NCBI GenBank assembly: GCA_905234505.1
Contig: CAJOIA010000017.1
Span: forward strand, 1 to 35,286
Origin: an uncultured Selenomonadaceae bacterium
GTDB taxonomy: Bacteria; Bacillota; Negativicutes; Selenomonadales; Selenomonadaceae
Direction: 5' to 3'
DNA length: 35,286 nt
Positions 10,086 to 18,800 of this stretch are shown piece by piece. The notes beneath the pieces are model-generated. The model was given only the letters and a program-made list of their open reading frames with translations, did not search any database and was not told the DNA's origin. Within the stretch, counting starts at the first letter, position 1. Every line of letters starts with the position of its first letter. Position numbers and translations under genes: made by a program.

Positions 10086-10772
10086 ATGAGCGGCAAAACT
10101 AAAATTTTGATTGTGGAAGATGAACCGGATATTGCTAAATTTTTGAAGAGACTTCTGGATATGAAAGGCTATCAAACGGCGGTTGAGCATAACGGACGGC
10201 GCGCTTATGAAAGAATTATTCAAGAGCGATATGATTTAGTTCTGCTCGATGTAATGTTGCCGGAAATGGACGGATTTGAAATCTGCCAAAGAGTCCGCGA
10301 AATTAGCGACGTGCCAATAATTATGTTGACTGCGCGAGGCGAAATTGAAAACAAAATTCAAGGACTAAAAATGGGCGCGTATGACTACGTAACCAAACCG
10401 TTTGATTCAACTGAATTGCTGTTGCGAATTGAAGGAATGATCGAGCGCACAAAAAATCTCCCGCGTCCAGAGACCAAACGCCTTGTAGTCGGCAATATAA
10501 TTTTGTACCCCGACCGCTATGAGGTAACAGTTAAAGGCAAAATCGTCGATTTGACGCCTAAAGAATTTGATTTGCTGAAATTTCTCATTGAAAATAAACC
10601 AAACGTTATGAGCCGTGATAGCATTTTGCAAAATGTTTGGGGTTATGACTACGACGGCGGCACAAATGTTGTTGACGTTTACATTCGATACTTGCGCGCG
10701 AATATCGAAGAAAAATTTAATGAGCGTCATATTCACACGGTACGCGGAGTTGGTTATTCCATTCGCGATTAG
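10086..10772 (+). CDS. OmpR/PhoB-family response regulator
   Basis: 228 residues. The receiver domain has acidic residues Glu11/Asp12, the phospho-acceptor Asp55 in LLDVMLPEMDG, a LTAR threonine and Lys104 in TKPF. It is followed by a C-terminal winged-helix DNA-binding domain (about 130-228: DLTPKEFDLLKFL, then VWGYDY, VDVYIRYLRANIE and HTVRGVGY). It would be phosphorylated by the kinase encoded 10 bases downstream and bind direct repeats in target promoters. There is no neighbouring target gene that reveals the stimulus. Orthology to a named system cannot be settled from this. Confidence 0.93.
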   Translation: MSGKTKILIVEDEPDIAKFLKRLLDMKGYQTAVEHNGRRAYERIIQERYDLVLLDVMLPEMDGFEICQRVREISDVPIIMLTARGEIENKIQGLKMGAYDYVTKPFDSTELLLRIEGMIERTKNLPRPETKRLVVGNIILYPDRYEVTVKGKIVDLTPKEFDLLKFLIENKPNVMSRDSILQNVWGYDYDGGTNVVDVYIRYLRANIEEKFNERHIHTVRGVGYSIRD

Positions 10773-10782
10773 GGCGGTTTAA

Positions 10783-12015
10783 TTGGGAAATTTAAAAATT
10801 AATTTATCAAAGCAAATCAGTTTGACTTACGGACTAATCTTATTCATAGTAATGTTTTTTACAGGAATTTTAACGACGGGCGGCGTCTATTATTTATTTT
10901 TTCACCAAGCCGAGCGCGCGCTGGATATCTCCATTAACAGGACGATTGAAACTGCGCCGCAAATTCAAAGCCTCGACGAAAATTTTTTTAACACGATAAA
11001 ACTTCTGCCGAGTGTGACTTTGCGCGTCACCAATTCCACAGGCAAAGTAATTTTAGACAGTAGCCCCACTTTACCTGAAACTGCAGAAATTTTAAAATCT
11101 GCGCGACAAAAGCCACCACTTTTCGCAAATCCAAATTACACATTGATTGAAACTGAAAAATCTTTCCTGTACTACAAAGAAATTTCGCTAAAAATCGGCA
11201 CGGAAACTTTCAATTTTCATTTTCTGCGAATGATAACATTTGAAAGACAATATATCCGACACCTGCTGAGAATTTTATTTGCGATAAATTTAATCGGTCT
11301 ATTTATGGCGGTAATTGCGGGTGGCATTTTCATTAAGCAACGACTGCTGAATAAAATTGAGGAAAATTTTAACCGCCAACAACAATTTATTCTAGACGCC
11401 TCACACGAATTCAAAACGCCAATAACGATTATTCACGGCTATTCGGATATGCTGAAAAGTTTTGGCACAGCCGACCCCGAGCTTGTTGCAGAGGCGGCGG
11501 AGGCTATTCAAAATTCCTCAAAAAATATGCAGACGCTGGTTGAAAATCTGTTGTTCCTGGCGCACGCTGACCAAAATAATCAGCCGCTTAATAAAGTTCC
11601 TGTTGAAATTCATTCGCTTCTGCGCGAAGTCGTTGAAAGTTTTAAAAATCCGCGCCTTGAATTTATCGGCAATGAGAAAATTGAAATTATCGGCGATGCT
11701 GAAGCACTGAAAAAAATGTTTGCCGCCTTCATTGATAACGCGCTCATTTACAGCAGCAAAAAAGTTACCGTGACGATTGAAAATTCCACAGTGAAAATTA
11801 TTGACAGCGGCATTGGAATTGCGCCGGAAAATCTCAACAAGATTTTTGATAGGTTCTTCCGCGCTGATAAATCCCGTACGAAAATTGACGGCAAAAGTTT
11901 ATTCGGACTCGGATTGCCCATTGCAAAATGGATTGCCGATAATCACGAAATTAAAATTAAAATCGATAGCACAATTGGCGCCGGTTCGACTTTTACATTG
12001 ACTTTTGCCCGCTGA
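10783..12015 (+). CDS. Membrane sensor histidine kinase
   Basis: 410 residues. Transmembrane helices lie at about 13-37 and 161-185 and enclose a sensor region of about 120 residues. The HisKA domain carries the phospho-accepting His208 in ASHEFKTP. The HATPase domain shows the N-box DNALIYS, the G1 motif DSGIGI, the F-box FDRFFRADKSR and the G2 motif FGLGLPIAKWI. The segment between TM2 and HisKA is only about 20 residues, so a full HAMP domain appears absent. The start is TTG 10783, six bases after AGGGCGG. It forms an operon with the response regulator and ends at a strong hairpin. Confidence 0.92.
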   Translation: MGNLKINLSKQISLTYGLILFIVMFFTGILTTGGVYYLFFHQAERALDISINRTIETAPQIQSLDENFFNTIKLLPSVTLRVTNSTGKVILDSSPTLPETAEILKSARQKPPLFANPNYTLIETEKSFLYYKEISLKIGTETFNFHFLRMITFERQYIRHLLRILFAINLIGLFMAVIAGGIFIKQRLLNKIEENFNRQQQFILDASHEFKTPITIIHGYSDMLKSFGTADPELVAEAAEAIQNSSKNMQTLVENLLFLAHADQNNQPLNKVPVEIHSLLREVVESFKNPRLEFIGNEKIEIIGDAEALKKMFAAFIDNALIYSSKKVTVTIENSTVKIIDSGIGIAPENLNKIFDRFFRADKSRTKIDGKSLFGLGLPIAKWIADNHEIKIKIDSTIGAGSTFTLTFAR

Positions 12016-12026
12016 ATAAATATAAT
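11998..12026 (+). promoter_or_regulatory. Near-consensus promoter for yhdT-panF, inside the end of the kinase gene
   Basis: TTGACT (11998-12003), exactly 17 bases, TATAAT (12021-12026), the best sigma-70 match in the window. The predicted start near 12033 falls at the base of the terminator hairpin at 12030-12072, so RNA made here would begin with that hairpin. Confidence 0.7.
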
Positions 12027-12029
12027 TCC

Positions 12030-12072
12030 AAATCGCAAGCGTACCCGCGCGGACGCTATGCGAATTTTTTTT
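12030..12072 (+). terminator. Terminator-like hairpin after the histidine kinase
   Basis: AAAT-CGCA-AGCGT pairs with ACGCT-A-TGCG-A-ATTT (13 pairs with two single-base bulges) around a GC-rich loop and is followed by an eight-T run. It should end the two-component operon. Because a strong promoter fires into its 5' arm, it could also act as a 5' leader element of yhdT-panF. Confidence 0.85.
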
Positions 12073-12125
12073 CCGAATCATTATCTAGCTCGTATCCAAA
12101 GCGAACGAGACCGGAGGTATTTGTT

Positions 12126-12407
12126 ATGACAAAAATTTTAGATTTTAAGCAGGATTTAACAGCGGCAGAAAAATTCAGCTTGGTTAAACGCGAAGCCATT
12201 TATACAGGAATAGCGTTAGCTGGGCTGATTATTTTTTGGCTAATCGCAGGTTTCGGTTTGTCTAATGTCGATGTTAAAATTTTTCATTTGCCTTTGTGGG
12301 CGGTAGCGGGCTCAATCGGCGTGTGGTTTTTCGCAATTTTTATCAGCTTCATTTTGAGCAGGAAACTTTTCAAGAATATAAATTTGGGCGGTGAAGGCGA
12401 TGAATGA
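12126..12407 (+). CDS. yhdT: YhdT-family small membrane protein
   Basis: 93 residues with two hydrophobic helices (about 25-47 and 56-80), a charged N-terminus and a Gly/Glu tail. Size, topology and its position directly before the pantothenate symporter match the YhdT (DUF997) family, which sits upstream of panF in many bacteria. Its molecular role is not established; it may assist the symporter. GGAGG at 12112-12116 serves the ATG at 12126. The end overlaps panF by eight bases, so the two are co-translated. Confidence 0.8.
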   Translation: MTKILDFKQDLTAAEKFSLVKREAIYTGIALAGLIIFWLIAGFGLSNVDVKIFHLPLWAVAGSIGVWFFAIFISFILSRKLFKNINLGGEGDE

Positions 12408-13869
12408 GCAAGGAAGTTTCGCCGCGCTTTTGCCGCTGGTAATTTTTATGGTGGTGATGGTGGGAATTAGCATTTTCGTCCGCCACCAGCAGGCAGGTAA
12501 AAATTTTGTCGGAAATTATTTTATCGGCAACCGCTCATTGGGCGGTTTTGTTTTGGCTATGACGACGGTAGCAACGTACAGCTCAGTTAGCTCATTTGTC
12601 GGCGGACCTGGTATGGCGTTTCAAATCGGCTTTGGCTGGATTTATATGGCAGTTGTGCAAGTTACGGCAATTTTTTTAGTGCTGGGAATTTTCGGCAAGC
12701 GCGTAGCATTATTGGCGCGAAAATTAAACGCTGTGACTGTGGTGGACATAATACGCGCACGGTTTCAATCTGACTTTTTAGCGGCAGTGGCGGCGTTCGT
12801 TATAGTTTTATTCTTCTGCGGAACAATGACGGCTCAATTTGTAGGCGGCGCAAAATTATTTGCAGCTGTCACGGGCTACAGCTACGAAACAGGATTAATT
12901 TTATTCGGCTTGGTCGTGGTAATTTACACTTCCATTGGCGGCTTTCGCGCAGTGGCACTAACTGATACCTGCTGCGCGCTGATTATGATGGTCGGAATAG
13001 TTTTATTGCTGCACTATGTTTTAGAGGCGGGCGGCGGCTATGAACAAATAATGACTTCAATTGAGGCGAATCATCCGGAAATGCTCGAACCGTTTTCATT
13101 CGGCAATATGCCTTGGACAATTTATTTTACGCAGTGGTTATTGGTAGGAATTTGCACAATCGCTTTGCCTCAATCGGTCGTGCGTGGAATTAGCTATAAA
13201 AATACTGAAGGCTTACATAGCGCAATGTTAATCGGCACGGCGGTTGTCGGTTTTATGAATATCGGAATAAATTTCACTGGAATATTAGCGCACGGCGTTT
13301 TAACGGGCTCACCTGCAGATTATGGCGGCGTCGATAATATCATACCAACAACGATTGTAACGGTAATGCCAAAAGAATTGGTCGGGCTGGCAATAATCGG
13401 TCCCTTAGCGGCGTCAATTTCAACAATATCAGGTTTATTAATCGTGGCGTCGAGCGCGATAATCAAGGACGTTTATATGCATTACAAACCAAATGCTGAA
13501 AGTTCGCGGCTGAGAATTTTATCAATGGCAACGACGGCGATAATTGGCGGTGCGGTTTTTGTGATAGCTTTGACGCCTCCAAGTTTGATCTGGCTGATAA
13601 ATATGTTTGCATTCGGCGGGCTTGAAACTGCATTTTTCTGGACCTTGCTACTCGGCTTATTTTGGAAGGGTGCAAATAAATTCGGCGCGTTACTTTCAAT
13701 GACAGGCGGCACCTTAATCTACTGCGCGACGCAAGCGGCAGGATTTAAAATTCTAAATTTGCATCAAATCACGATAGGAATAACGATTTCGCTGATATTG
13801 TTTTTAATCGGCTCATATTTCGGCAGACCTTCAGACAAAAAAACGCTAAAAATTTTCTTCCCACAATAA
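12400..13869 (+). CDS. panF: Sodium/pantothenate symporter (SSS family)
   Basis: 489 residues with about twelve to thirteen membrane helices. Sodium:solute symporter features include the early TTVATYSSVSSFVGGPGMAF stretch typical of PanF, GLILFGLVVVIYTSIGGFRAVALTD, and a later LVGLAIIGPLAASISTISGLLIVASSAI helix holding the Ser/Thr residues that bind sodium in this fold. It imports pantothenate, the precursor of coenzyme A, with sodium. ATG 12400 is preferred because GGGCGG lies eight bases upstream; GTG 12391 is the alternative. Pairing with yhdT supports the substrate. A terminator follows. Confidence 0.9.
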   Translation: MNEQGSFAALLPLVIFMVVMVGISIFVRHQQAGKNFVGNYFIGNRSLGGFVLAMTTVATYSSVSSFVGGPGMAFQIGFGWIYMAVVQVTAIFLVLGIFGKRVALLARKLNAVTVVDIIRARFQSDFLAAVAAFVIVLFFCGTMTAQFVGGAKLFAAVTGYSYETGLILFGLVVVIYTSIGGFRAVALTDTCCALIMMVGIVLLLHYVLEAGGGYEQIMTSIEANHPEMLEPFSFGNMPWTIYFTQWLLVGICTIALPQSVVRGISYKNTEGLHSAMLIGTAVVGFMNIGINFTGILAHGVLTGSPADYGGVDNIIPTTIVTVMPKELVGLAIIGPLAASISTISGLLIVASSAIIKDVYMHYKPNAESSRLRILSMATTAIIGGAVFVIALTPPSLIWLINMFAFGGLETAFFWTLLLGLFWKGANKFGALLSMTGGTLIYCATQAAGFKILNLHQITIGITISLILFLIGSYFGRPSDKKTLKIFFPQ

Positions 13870-13874
13870 ATTCT

Positions 13875-13908
13875 GCGCGACGTTAAAAAAAGACGCCGCG
13901 CTTTTTTT
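13875..13908 (+). terminator. Rho-independent terminator after panF
   Basis: GCGCG-A-CGT (13875-13883) pairs with ACG-C-CGCGC (13893-13901) with one mismatch. The loop is A-rich and a seven-T run follows. The left arm contains a copy of the octamer CTGCGCGA (13873-13880). Confidence 0.88.
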
Positions 13909-13921
13909 ATTAAATTAAACG

Positions 13922-13930
13922 TGTTATAAT
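13922..13930 (+). promoter_or_regulatory. Extended -10 promoter of the S55 peptidase gene
   Basis: TG-T-TATAAT (13922-13930) is a perfect extended -10. No clear -35 is present because the T-run of the panF terminator occupies that position. Transcription would start near 13937, which rules out the most upstream in-frame start at 13934. Confidence 0.65.
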
Positions 13931-13966
13931 GCTTTGAAATTTATTATTTTGAATGGAGTGAAGGCT

Positions 13967-15718
13967 TTGCGGAATTTGTTAAAAAAATTGTTCTTGTCGG
14001 TCGCGTTGGCGGTTTTCATGATGTCGCGCAGTGCGTTTGCAATGCCGGAGATTATGCCACTGGACAAAGTTAAAAACGGTATGCACGGTACAGCTTATAC
14101 AATTATTGAAAATACCGGAGTCATAGAATCTTTCAACGTTGAAATTCTTGGAATTATGGATAACGGCAAAGGCTCATCAAGAAAAATAATGGCAAAGGCT
14201 TCCGGCGCGGCGGTTGAAAAAACCGGCGGTATTTTGCAAGGAATGAGCGGCAGTCCTGTTTATATAAATGGCAAACTAGTAGGTGCATTGTCAGCTGGTT
14301 TGAAAGAAATGAATCCATACATTTTTTTTATTACGCCAATTGAGAATATGTTAAAAATTTGGGAGATGCCCGATACAAAAAATATCCAGATTAACAAACC
14401 GCCGAAGAAAGAAAATGATTCGGAAATGGCAACGGTATTTTTTAGCGGCTTCGACAGCAAAGGCTTAAATTTCCTTGAGCGTGAACTTGAGCCGCTTGGT
14501 TTTAAAAATTTTTATGTGATTTCAAATTCTAAGGATCATAACCCAATAAAACGCAATGCCACGCTTGAACCTGGCGGCGCTTTTGGCGTAGCTGTAGTTT
14601 GCGGCGATTTTCTGGTTGGCGCCACCGGCACTGTCACTGCTGTTGACGGCAAAAAAATACTGGGTTTCGGTCACTCTTTCGCACATGCAGGAAACGTCAA
14701 TTTTTTTATGATGGATTCTGAAGTTATCGGCTCAGTGAGCGGCGAAAACGGCAACGGCATTAAAGTTGCAACGGTCGGTAATATCATTGGGCGCATTAAT
14801 CAAGATCGCGAAGATGGCGTTGCGGGCATTTTGGGAAAATTTCCGTCCGTCATTCCCATAACAGTTAAAATTAAAGACATTGCTAACGGCAAAGTTGAAA
14901 CGTACCACGCCAAAATTGCTTATAATGAAATGCTCGTTCCAAAACTCGGTACGGCTATTGCCTATTCGGCGCTCTCAAAAACTTTCGATTCACTTGCTGA
15001 AAGTACAGTTTCTGTCGAATTTAAAATCAAAACTAACGCGGTTGCAAGCGGCGAAATTTCGCGAAAAAATATGTATTACAGCCAATCTGACGTCGGTCAA
15101 TTGGCAATGGCTGAACTTATGCAGGCTCTGAATTTGATTTGCTCGAATACCACAACTGAGCCGGAAATTTACAGCATTGAAGTTAATGTAGAAATGGAAT
15201 CCGAGCGCCGCACTGCAAGTTTAGTTTCTGCTAAGCCGGATAAGGAACTTGTTAAACCAGGCGATACAGTCAATCTTACTTTGACAATTCAGCCCTATCG
15301 CAAACCCGAAGAAAGATTTGTAATTCCTTACACAGTGCCGCTCACTCGCAGAGAGGGACCGCTGGTTTTGGATATTCACGGCGGCGCGCTTGTTCCTGTC
15401 GTTCAATCTTCCGGCGGTATTCAACCTTCAACCGGAACGCCAATGCAAAATTACCAAAATCAGATCATTAAATTGCTTGGCTCTAACCGAAATAATCAGC
15501 TAATTCTTGAGCTTAACTCCGCGCCCACTCTTAAAACCGACAAGGAGCGCAAGCAAGAAGTTAAGCGCCTTAAAAAAGTTCAAAAACAAATCACCGAGCT
15601 GGGACTCAAAGCGCCCATTTCAACTAATAAATTTGACATAGGGTATATAATTGACAACGTAATTCAAGTTAGTATTAACGTGGACAAATTTGACGGGAAT
15701 ATTAATCGGAAGGATTGA
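13967..15718 (+). CDS. Secreted SpoIVB-like S55-family serine peptidase
   Basis: 583 residues. A signal peptide (basic RNLLKK, hydrophobic [13 protein letters not shown], then Ala-Phe-Ala, cleavage near residue 25) sends it across the inner membrane. The Peptidase_S55 region contains the nucleophile motif GMSGSPV (Ser94) followed by NGKLVGAL, and about 140 residues later [16 protein letters not shown] (His236). In B. subtilis SpoIVB, as I recall it, the His segment comes first. The rest (about 400-583) looks like a beta-rich domain ending in a Lys-rich helix. TTG 13967 is chosen from GGAG (13955-13958) and the signal peptide. Its stop overlaps a possible murA start. The substrate is unknown, and no sporulation gene is nearby. 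Confidence 0.8.
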   Translation: MRNLLKKLFLSVALAVFMMSRSAFAMPEIMPLDKVKNGMHGTAYTIIENTGVIESFNVEILGIMDNGKGSSRKIMAKASGAAVEKTGGILQGMSGSPVYINGKLVGALSAGLKEMNPYIFFITPIENMLKIWEMPDTKNIQINKPPKKENDSEMATVFFSGFDSKGLNFLERELEPLGFKNFYVISNSKDHNPIKRNATLEPGGAFGVAVVCGDFLVGATGTVTAVDGKKILGFGHSFAHAGNVNFFMMDSEVIGSVSGENGNGIKVATVGNIIGRINQDREDGVAGILGKFPSVIPITVKIKDIANGKVETYHAKIAYNEMLVPKLGTAIAYSALSKTFDSLAESTVSVEFKIKTNAVASGEISRKNMYYSQSDVGQLAMAELMQALNLICSNTTTEPEIYSIEVNVEMESERRTASLVSAKPDKELVKPGDTVNLTLTIQPYRKPEERFVIPYTVPLTRREGPLVLDIHGGALVPVVQSSGGIQPSTGTPMQNYQNQIIKLLGSNRNNQLILELNSAPTLKTDKERKQEVKRLKKVQKQITELGLKAPISTNKFDIGYIIDNVIQVSINVDKFDGNINRKD

Positions 15719-15723
15719 AGATT

Positions 15724-16989
15724 TTGGAAAGACTTGTAATACACGGCGGAAAAAGGCTAACCGGTACGGTGAAAATCAGCGGCGCAAAGAATGCAGTGCT
15801 TCCCGTCATTGCGGCGACGCTACTCGGGCAAGACAAAGCTACCTGCCTTGAAGACGTGCCGAACCTTGACGACGTACGAACTATCAGCGAAGTTTTAAAA
15901 ACGCTTGGTGTCAAAGTTAATCACGATTTTGAAAATAAAACCTTGACTGTCGACGCGTCGAATATTGAAAATGTCGTTGCGCCATATGATTTAGTGCGGA
16001 AAATGCGCGCGTCATTTTTGATAATGGGACCGCTTTTAGCGCGGCACGGCGAAGCGAAAATTTCATTACCTGGCGGCTGCGCGATTGGTACACGACCGAT
16101 TGACCTGCACTTGAAAGGCTTTGCAGCGTTGGGCGCGAAAATTGATATTGGACACGGCGATATTTCAGCGGTTGCGTCGAATGGTTTGAAAGGCGCTCGA
16201 ATTTATTTAGATTTCCCAAGCGTTGGTGCCACTGAAAATATTTTAATGGCGGCGTCGATGGCTGAAGGGCAAACTGTTCTGGAAAATCCCGCGCAAGAGC
16301 CGGAAATTGTCGACCTTGCTAATTATCTTAACATTATGGGGGCGAAAATTCGCGGCGCTGGCACGAACGTTATTAAAATTGAGGGCGTCAAAAAATTAAT
16401 CGCTCACGACTACACGATTATTCCCGACCGAATTGAAGCAGGTACTTACATGATAGCGGCAGCAATGACAAAGGGCGACGTGTATATTGCCAATGCGATC
16501 AGCGAGCATTTGAAGCCAGTTATCGCCAAATTGAAAGAGGCGGGCGTCAATGTTGTTGAAGACGTTGACGGTATCCGCGTTTCATGCAATATTCGCCCGC
16601 GCGCTGTGGATATTAAAACTCTGCCATATCCTGGCTTTCCTACCGATATGCAGGCGCAATTTATGGCGATGTTGACGATTGCTGAAGGTACTAGTATGGT
16701 CACTGAAACTGTCTTTGAAAATCGATTCATGCACGTTGACGAATTGCGGCGTATGGGTGCTAAAATTAAAATTGACGGGCGCACTTCATTTGTCGAAGGT
16801 CAGGAAAAATTGACAGGTTGCCAAGTTAAGGCCACCGACCTTCGCGCAGGGGCGGCTATAGTTTTAGCCGGATTGGTGGCGGACGGCGAAACGCAAATTG
16901 GTTATATTCACCACATTGACAGAGGCTATGATAATCTCGTTCAAAAACTTGTGAGTCTCGGCGCAGATATTAAGCGCATTGATATTTAA
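15724..16989 (+). CDS. murA: UDP-N-acetylglucosamine 1-carboxyvinyltransferase
   Basis: 421 residues. First committed step of peptidoglycan synthesis, transferring enolpyruvate from PEP to UDP-GlcNAc in the cytoplasm. Lys22 lies in GAKNAVLP. The catalytic loop Cys119 lies in [11 protein letters not shown], which implies fosfomycin sensitivity as in classic MurA. The two-fold repeated fold continues through [10 protein letters not shown] and [29 protein letters not shown] 15724 gives the family-typical start ([12 protein letters not shown]) and lies ten bases after GGAAGG. TTG 15715 overlaps the previous stop but is too close to the ribosome site. The last four bases overlap a convergent gene. 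Confidence 0.95.
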   Translation: MERLVIHGGKRLTGTVKISGAKNAVLPVIAATLLGQDKATCLEDVPNLDDVRTISEVLKTLGVKVNHDFENKTLTVDASNIENVVAPYDLVRKMRASFLIMGPLLARHGEAKISLPGGCAIGTRPIDLHLKGFAALGAKIDIGHGDISAVASNGLKGARIYLDFPSVGATENILMAASMAEGQTVLENPAQEPEIVDLANYLNIMGAKIRGAGTNVIKIEGVKKLIAHDYTIIPDRIEAGTYMIAAAMTKGDVYIANAISEHLKPVIAKLKEAGVNVVEDVDGIRVSCNIRPRAVDIKTLPYPGFPTDMQAQFMAMLTIAEGTSMVTETVFENRFMHVDELRRMGAKIKIDGRTSFVEGQEKLTGCQVKATDLRAGAAIVLAGLVADGETQIGYIHHIDRGYDNLVQKLVSLGADIKRIDI

Positions 16990-17546
16990 AATAACTTGCG
17001 CTTGAAATTTTTAGTCACGCTCCCCAAATTAAATCTCAAGCTTTTGGTAAGGGAATTGCTGAGTTTTTCAAGTTGCTTAAAAAATTTTTTCCCAAAACCA
17101 AAACAGCCTAAAATCGATTTCAAAATATCGGTGATAATCGGCGGGAAAATTCCAACGTTCGTGTAGCGCAATATAAAATGCTGAATGAGGTAACCAATCA
17201 CTGTATTTAAAAAGCCGAAAAAGCTACCAATTAGCCCGAATGCCGAATTTATCATCAATAAAATTTTATCCAGCAGAAAAAATACCATTGCGCCGAAGCC
17301 ATTTATTATCAGCGTCAAAAGTTGTATCACTGAGCTAAAAATTAATGACAAGCCGCCCAGAATTTTTGTAACGATTAAGAGCACGAAATTTAAAATGGTG
17401 GCTATTAATCCGATAAGCCCGCCGATTAACGCGGTGATTGAGCTCCAAATTGGCGACAGTATTAAAAGTACCAATGCCGCTAGGATTATGAAGGCGATTT
17501 TTATATTTATTAATTTTATGAGCGACACAAAAATTTTTGCCAGCAT
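16986..17546 (-). CDS. Hypothetical hydrophobic membrane protein
   Basis: 186 residues, Ile/Leu/Phe-rich, with a nearly continuous run of hydrophobic segments from residue 15 to 130, then a polar, basic C-terminal tail (about 150-186, many Lys/Ser). No conserved motif or family recognised. GGAGGT six to seven bases before the ATG makes the start convincing. The gene converges on murA and shares its last four bases. It lies downstream of pfkA on the same strand, separated by a terminator. Function unknown. The repetitive hydrophobic stretch could be a membrane anchor or part of an envelope complex. Confidence 0.7.
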   Translation of the reverse strand: MLAKIFVSLIKLINIKIAFIILAALVLLILSPIWSSITALIGGLIGLIATILNFVLLIVTKILGGLSLIFSSVIQLLTLIINGFGAMVFFLLDKILLMINSAFGLIGSFFGFLNTVIGYLIQHFILRYTNVGIFPPIITDILKSILGCFGFGKKFFKQLEKLSNSLTKSLRFNLGSVTKNFKRKLF

Positions 17547-17621
17547 TAATTTTACCTCCGAGATTTTTTGAAAGAATTATAATGGCACTTGTCAAATTTG
17601 TGTTGGTATGCTTTAACAATT

Positions 17622-17660
17622 CAAAAATAAAAAAGCCGGTTGGAATTAAATCCAATCGGC
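17622..17660 (-). terminator. Terminator after pfkA (works on both strands)
   Basis: GCCGGTTGGA (17635-17644) pairs with TCCAATCGGC (17651-17660), ten pairs with one G-T, around ATTAAA. A/T-runs flank both sides, so it can end pfkA transcription on the minus strand and any leftward-to-rightward antisense RNA. Confidence 0.88.
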
Positions 17661-17687
17661 ATTTTTTTTATTGGTGCTACAAAAATT

Positions 17688-18650
17688 TTACGCAAGAACT
17701 CTGGCAAGGCGCATTAATTGCGGATCGAGTTGTTTTTTATTGTTAACGGCGTCGTGCAGGTTAATGGAAACGACGTGCCCGCGATTGAAACCGAAAACAA
17801 TATCAGACAAGCCAGAAATAATTGCAAGCGCTGCATTTTCGCCAAGACGGCTAGCATTGACGCGGTCGATAACTGAAGGAGAGCCGCCGCGCTGAATGTG
17901 CCCAAGTTTAGAAACGCGCGTATCACGTCCGGTTTTTTCAGCAACAATCGGACCAAGTTCACTAGCTTTGCCCGCGCCTTCTGCAACTACCATCAAAATA
18001 TAACGTTTGCCTTTTTCATATTCAGCCTTCATACTTTCGCAAATTTCGTCAATATCGAAAGGTTCTTCCGGAACAAGAATATATTCAGCGCCGCCGGAAA
18101 TGCCAGCAACCATAGCCAACCAGCCGCTATTTCTGCCCATAACTTCAAGAACAATAATTCTGCGGTGAGCCGAAGCGGTATCGCGCAGTTTGTTCATTGC
18201 GTCAATAATGGTATTAGCCGCCGTATCACAGCCGATAGTATATTCAGAGCCCCAAACGTCATTGTCAATCGTGCCAGGCAAACCGACAATCGGCAAACCG
18301 GTTTCTTGGCTAAGAGTTGAAGCGCCGCGCAATGAGCCGTCGCCGCCGACAACTACCAAGCCTTGAATGCCGCGATCTACCAGATTTTTATAGCCGAGCA
18401 TACGACCTTCAGGCGTAGTGAAGCGTCTGCAACGCGCAGTACCTAAAAATGTTCCGCCGCGTTGAATAATATCGCCGACGTCTTTTGATTCCATTTCAAA
18501 CATATCTTCGTCAAGCAGACCATGATAGCCGCCGCGAATACCCCAAACTTTAACACCTTGATGAAGAGCAGTTCTAGTTACGGCACGCACCGCCGCATTC
18601 ATACCCGGACTATCTCCGCCGGACGTCATAACTGCTATACTTTTGAGCAT
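17688..18650 (-). CDS. pfkA: ATP-dependent 6-phosphofructokinase
   Basis: 320 residues, the standard bacterial length. Phosphorylates fructose 6-phosphate in glycolysis. It shows the N-terminal MTSGGDSPGMNAA, the GGDGS motif with the Gly typical of ATP-using enzymes (about 104), the catalytic PGTIDND, substrate-binding EVMGRNSGWLA, and LGHIQRGGSPS near the C-terminus. Residues around the effector site (RCRRFTTPEGR) resemble allosteric PfkA. GGGAGG precedes the ATG. It is transcribed alone from a divergent region shared with the glycosyltransferase operon and ends at a bidirectional terminator. Confidence 0.96.
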   Translation of the reverse strand: MLKSIAVMTSGGDSPGMNAAVRAVTRTALHQGVKVWGIRGGYHGLLDEDMFEMESKDVGDIIQRGGTFLGTARCRRFTTPEGRMLGYKNLVDRGIQGLVVVGGDGSLRGASTLSQETGLPIVGLPGTIDNDVWGSEYTIGCDTAANTIIDAMNKLRDTASAHRRIIVLEVMGRNSGWLAMVAGISGGAEYILVPEEPFDIDEICESMKAEYEKGKRYILMVVAEGAGKASELGPIVAEKTGRDTRVSKLGHIQRGGSPSVIDRVNASRLGENAALAIISGLSDIVFGFNRGHVVSINLHDAVNNKKQLDPQLMRLARVLA

Positions 18651-18692
18651 ACATAATCCTCCCTTGCTTAAACTACAAACAAACTTTTTAGT

Positions 18693-18720
18693 ATGATAAC
18701 ATAATTTCGCCGATTTGCAA
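18693..18720 (-). promoter_or_regulatory. Promoter of pfkA
   Basis: On the minus strand TTGCAA (18720-18715), a 16-base spacer, and TATCAT (18698-18693) preceded by TG-T, an extended -10. The leader to the pfkA ATG is about 35 bases. Confidence 0.7.
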
Positions 18721-18764
18721 ACAAATTATTTATCAAGCATTTCTTTATTTTTATTAATCCGCTG

Positions 18765-18773
18765 TGCTATAAT
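18765..18773 (+). promoter_or_regulatory. Extended -10 promoter of the glycosyltransferase-to-ribD chain
   Basis: TG-C-TATAAT (18765-18773) with a poor -35. It faces away from the pfkA promoter, the two -10 elements being about 67 bases apart. GGGAGAG (18788-18794) follows as ribosome site. Confidence 0.65.
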
Positions 18774-18800
18774 TAAAAAAAATTTTTGGGAGAGTGTTTT

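Noticed and set aside
13934-13966. More upstream TTG start for the S55 peptidase
   Set aside because: The predicted transcription start (about 13937) lies after it, and the start at 13967 has a ribosome site and yields a clean signal peptide.
17576-17598. TTGACA and TATAAT on the minus strand before the gene at 16986-17546
   Set aside because: The two boxes are only eight bases apart, so they cannot form one sigma-70 promoter. The -10 alone is possible but has no good -35.
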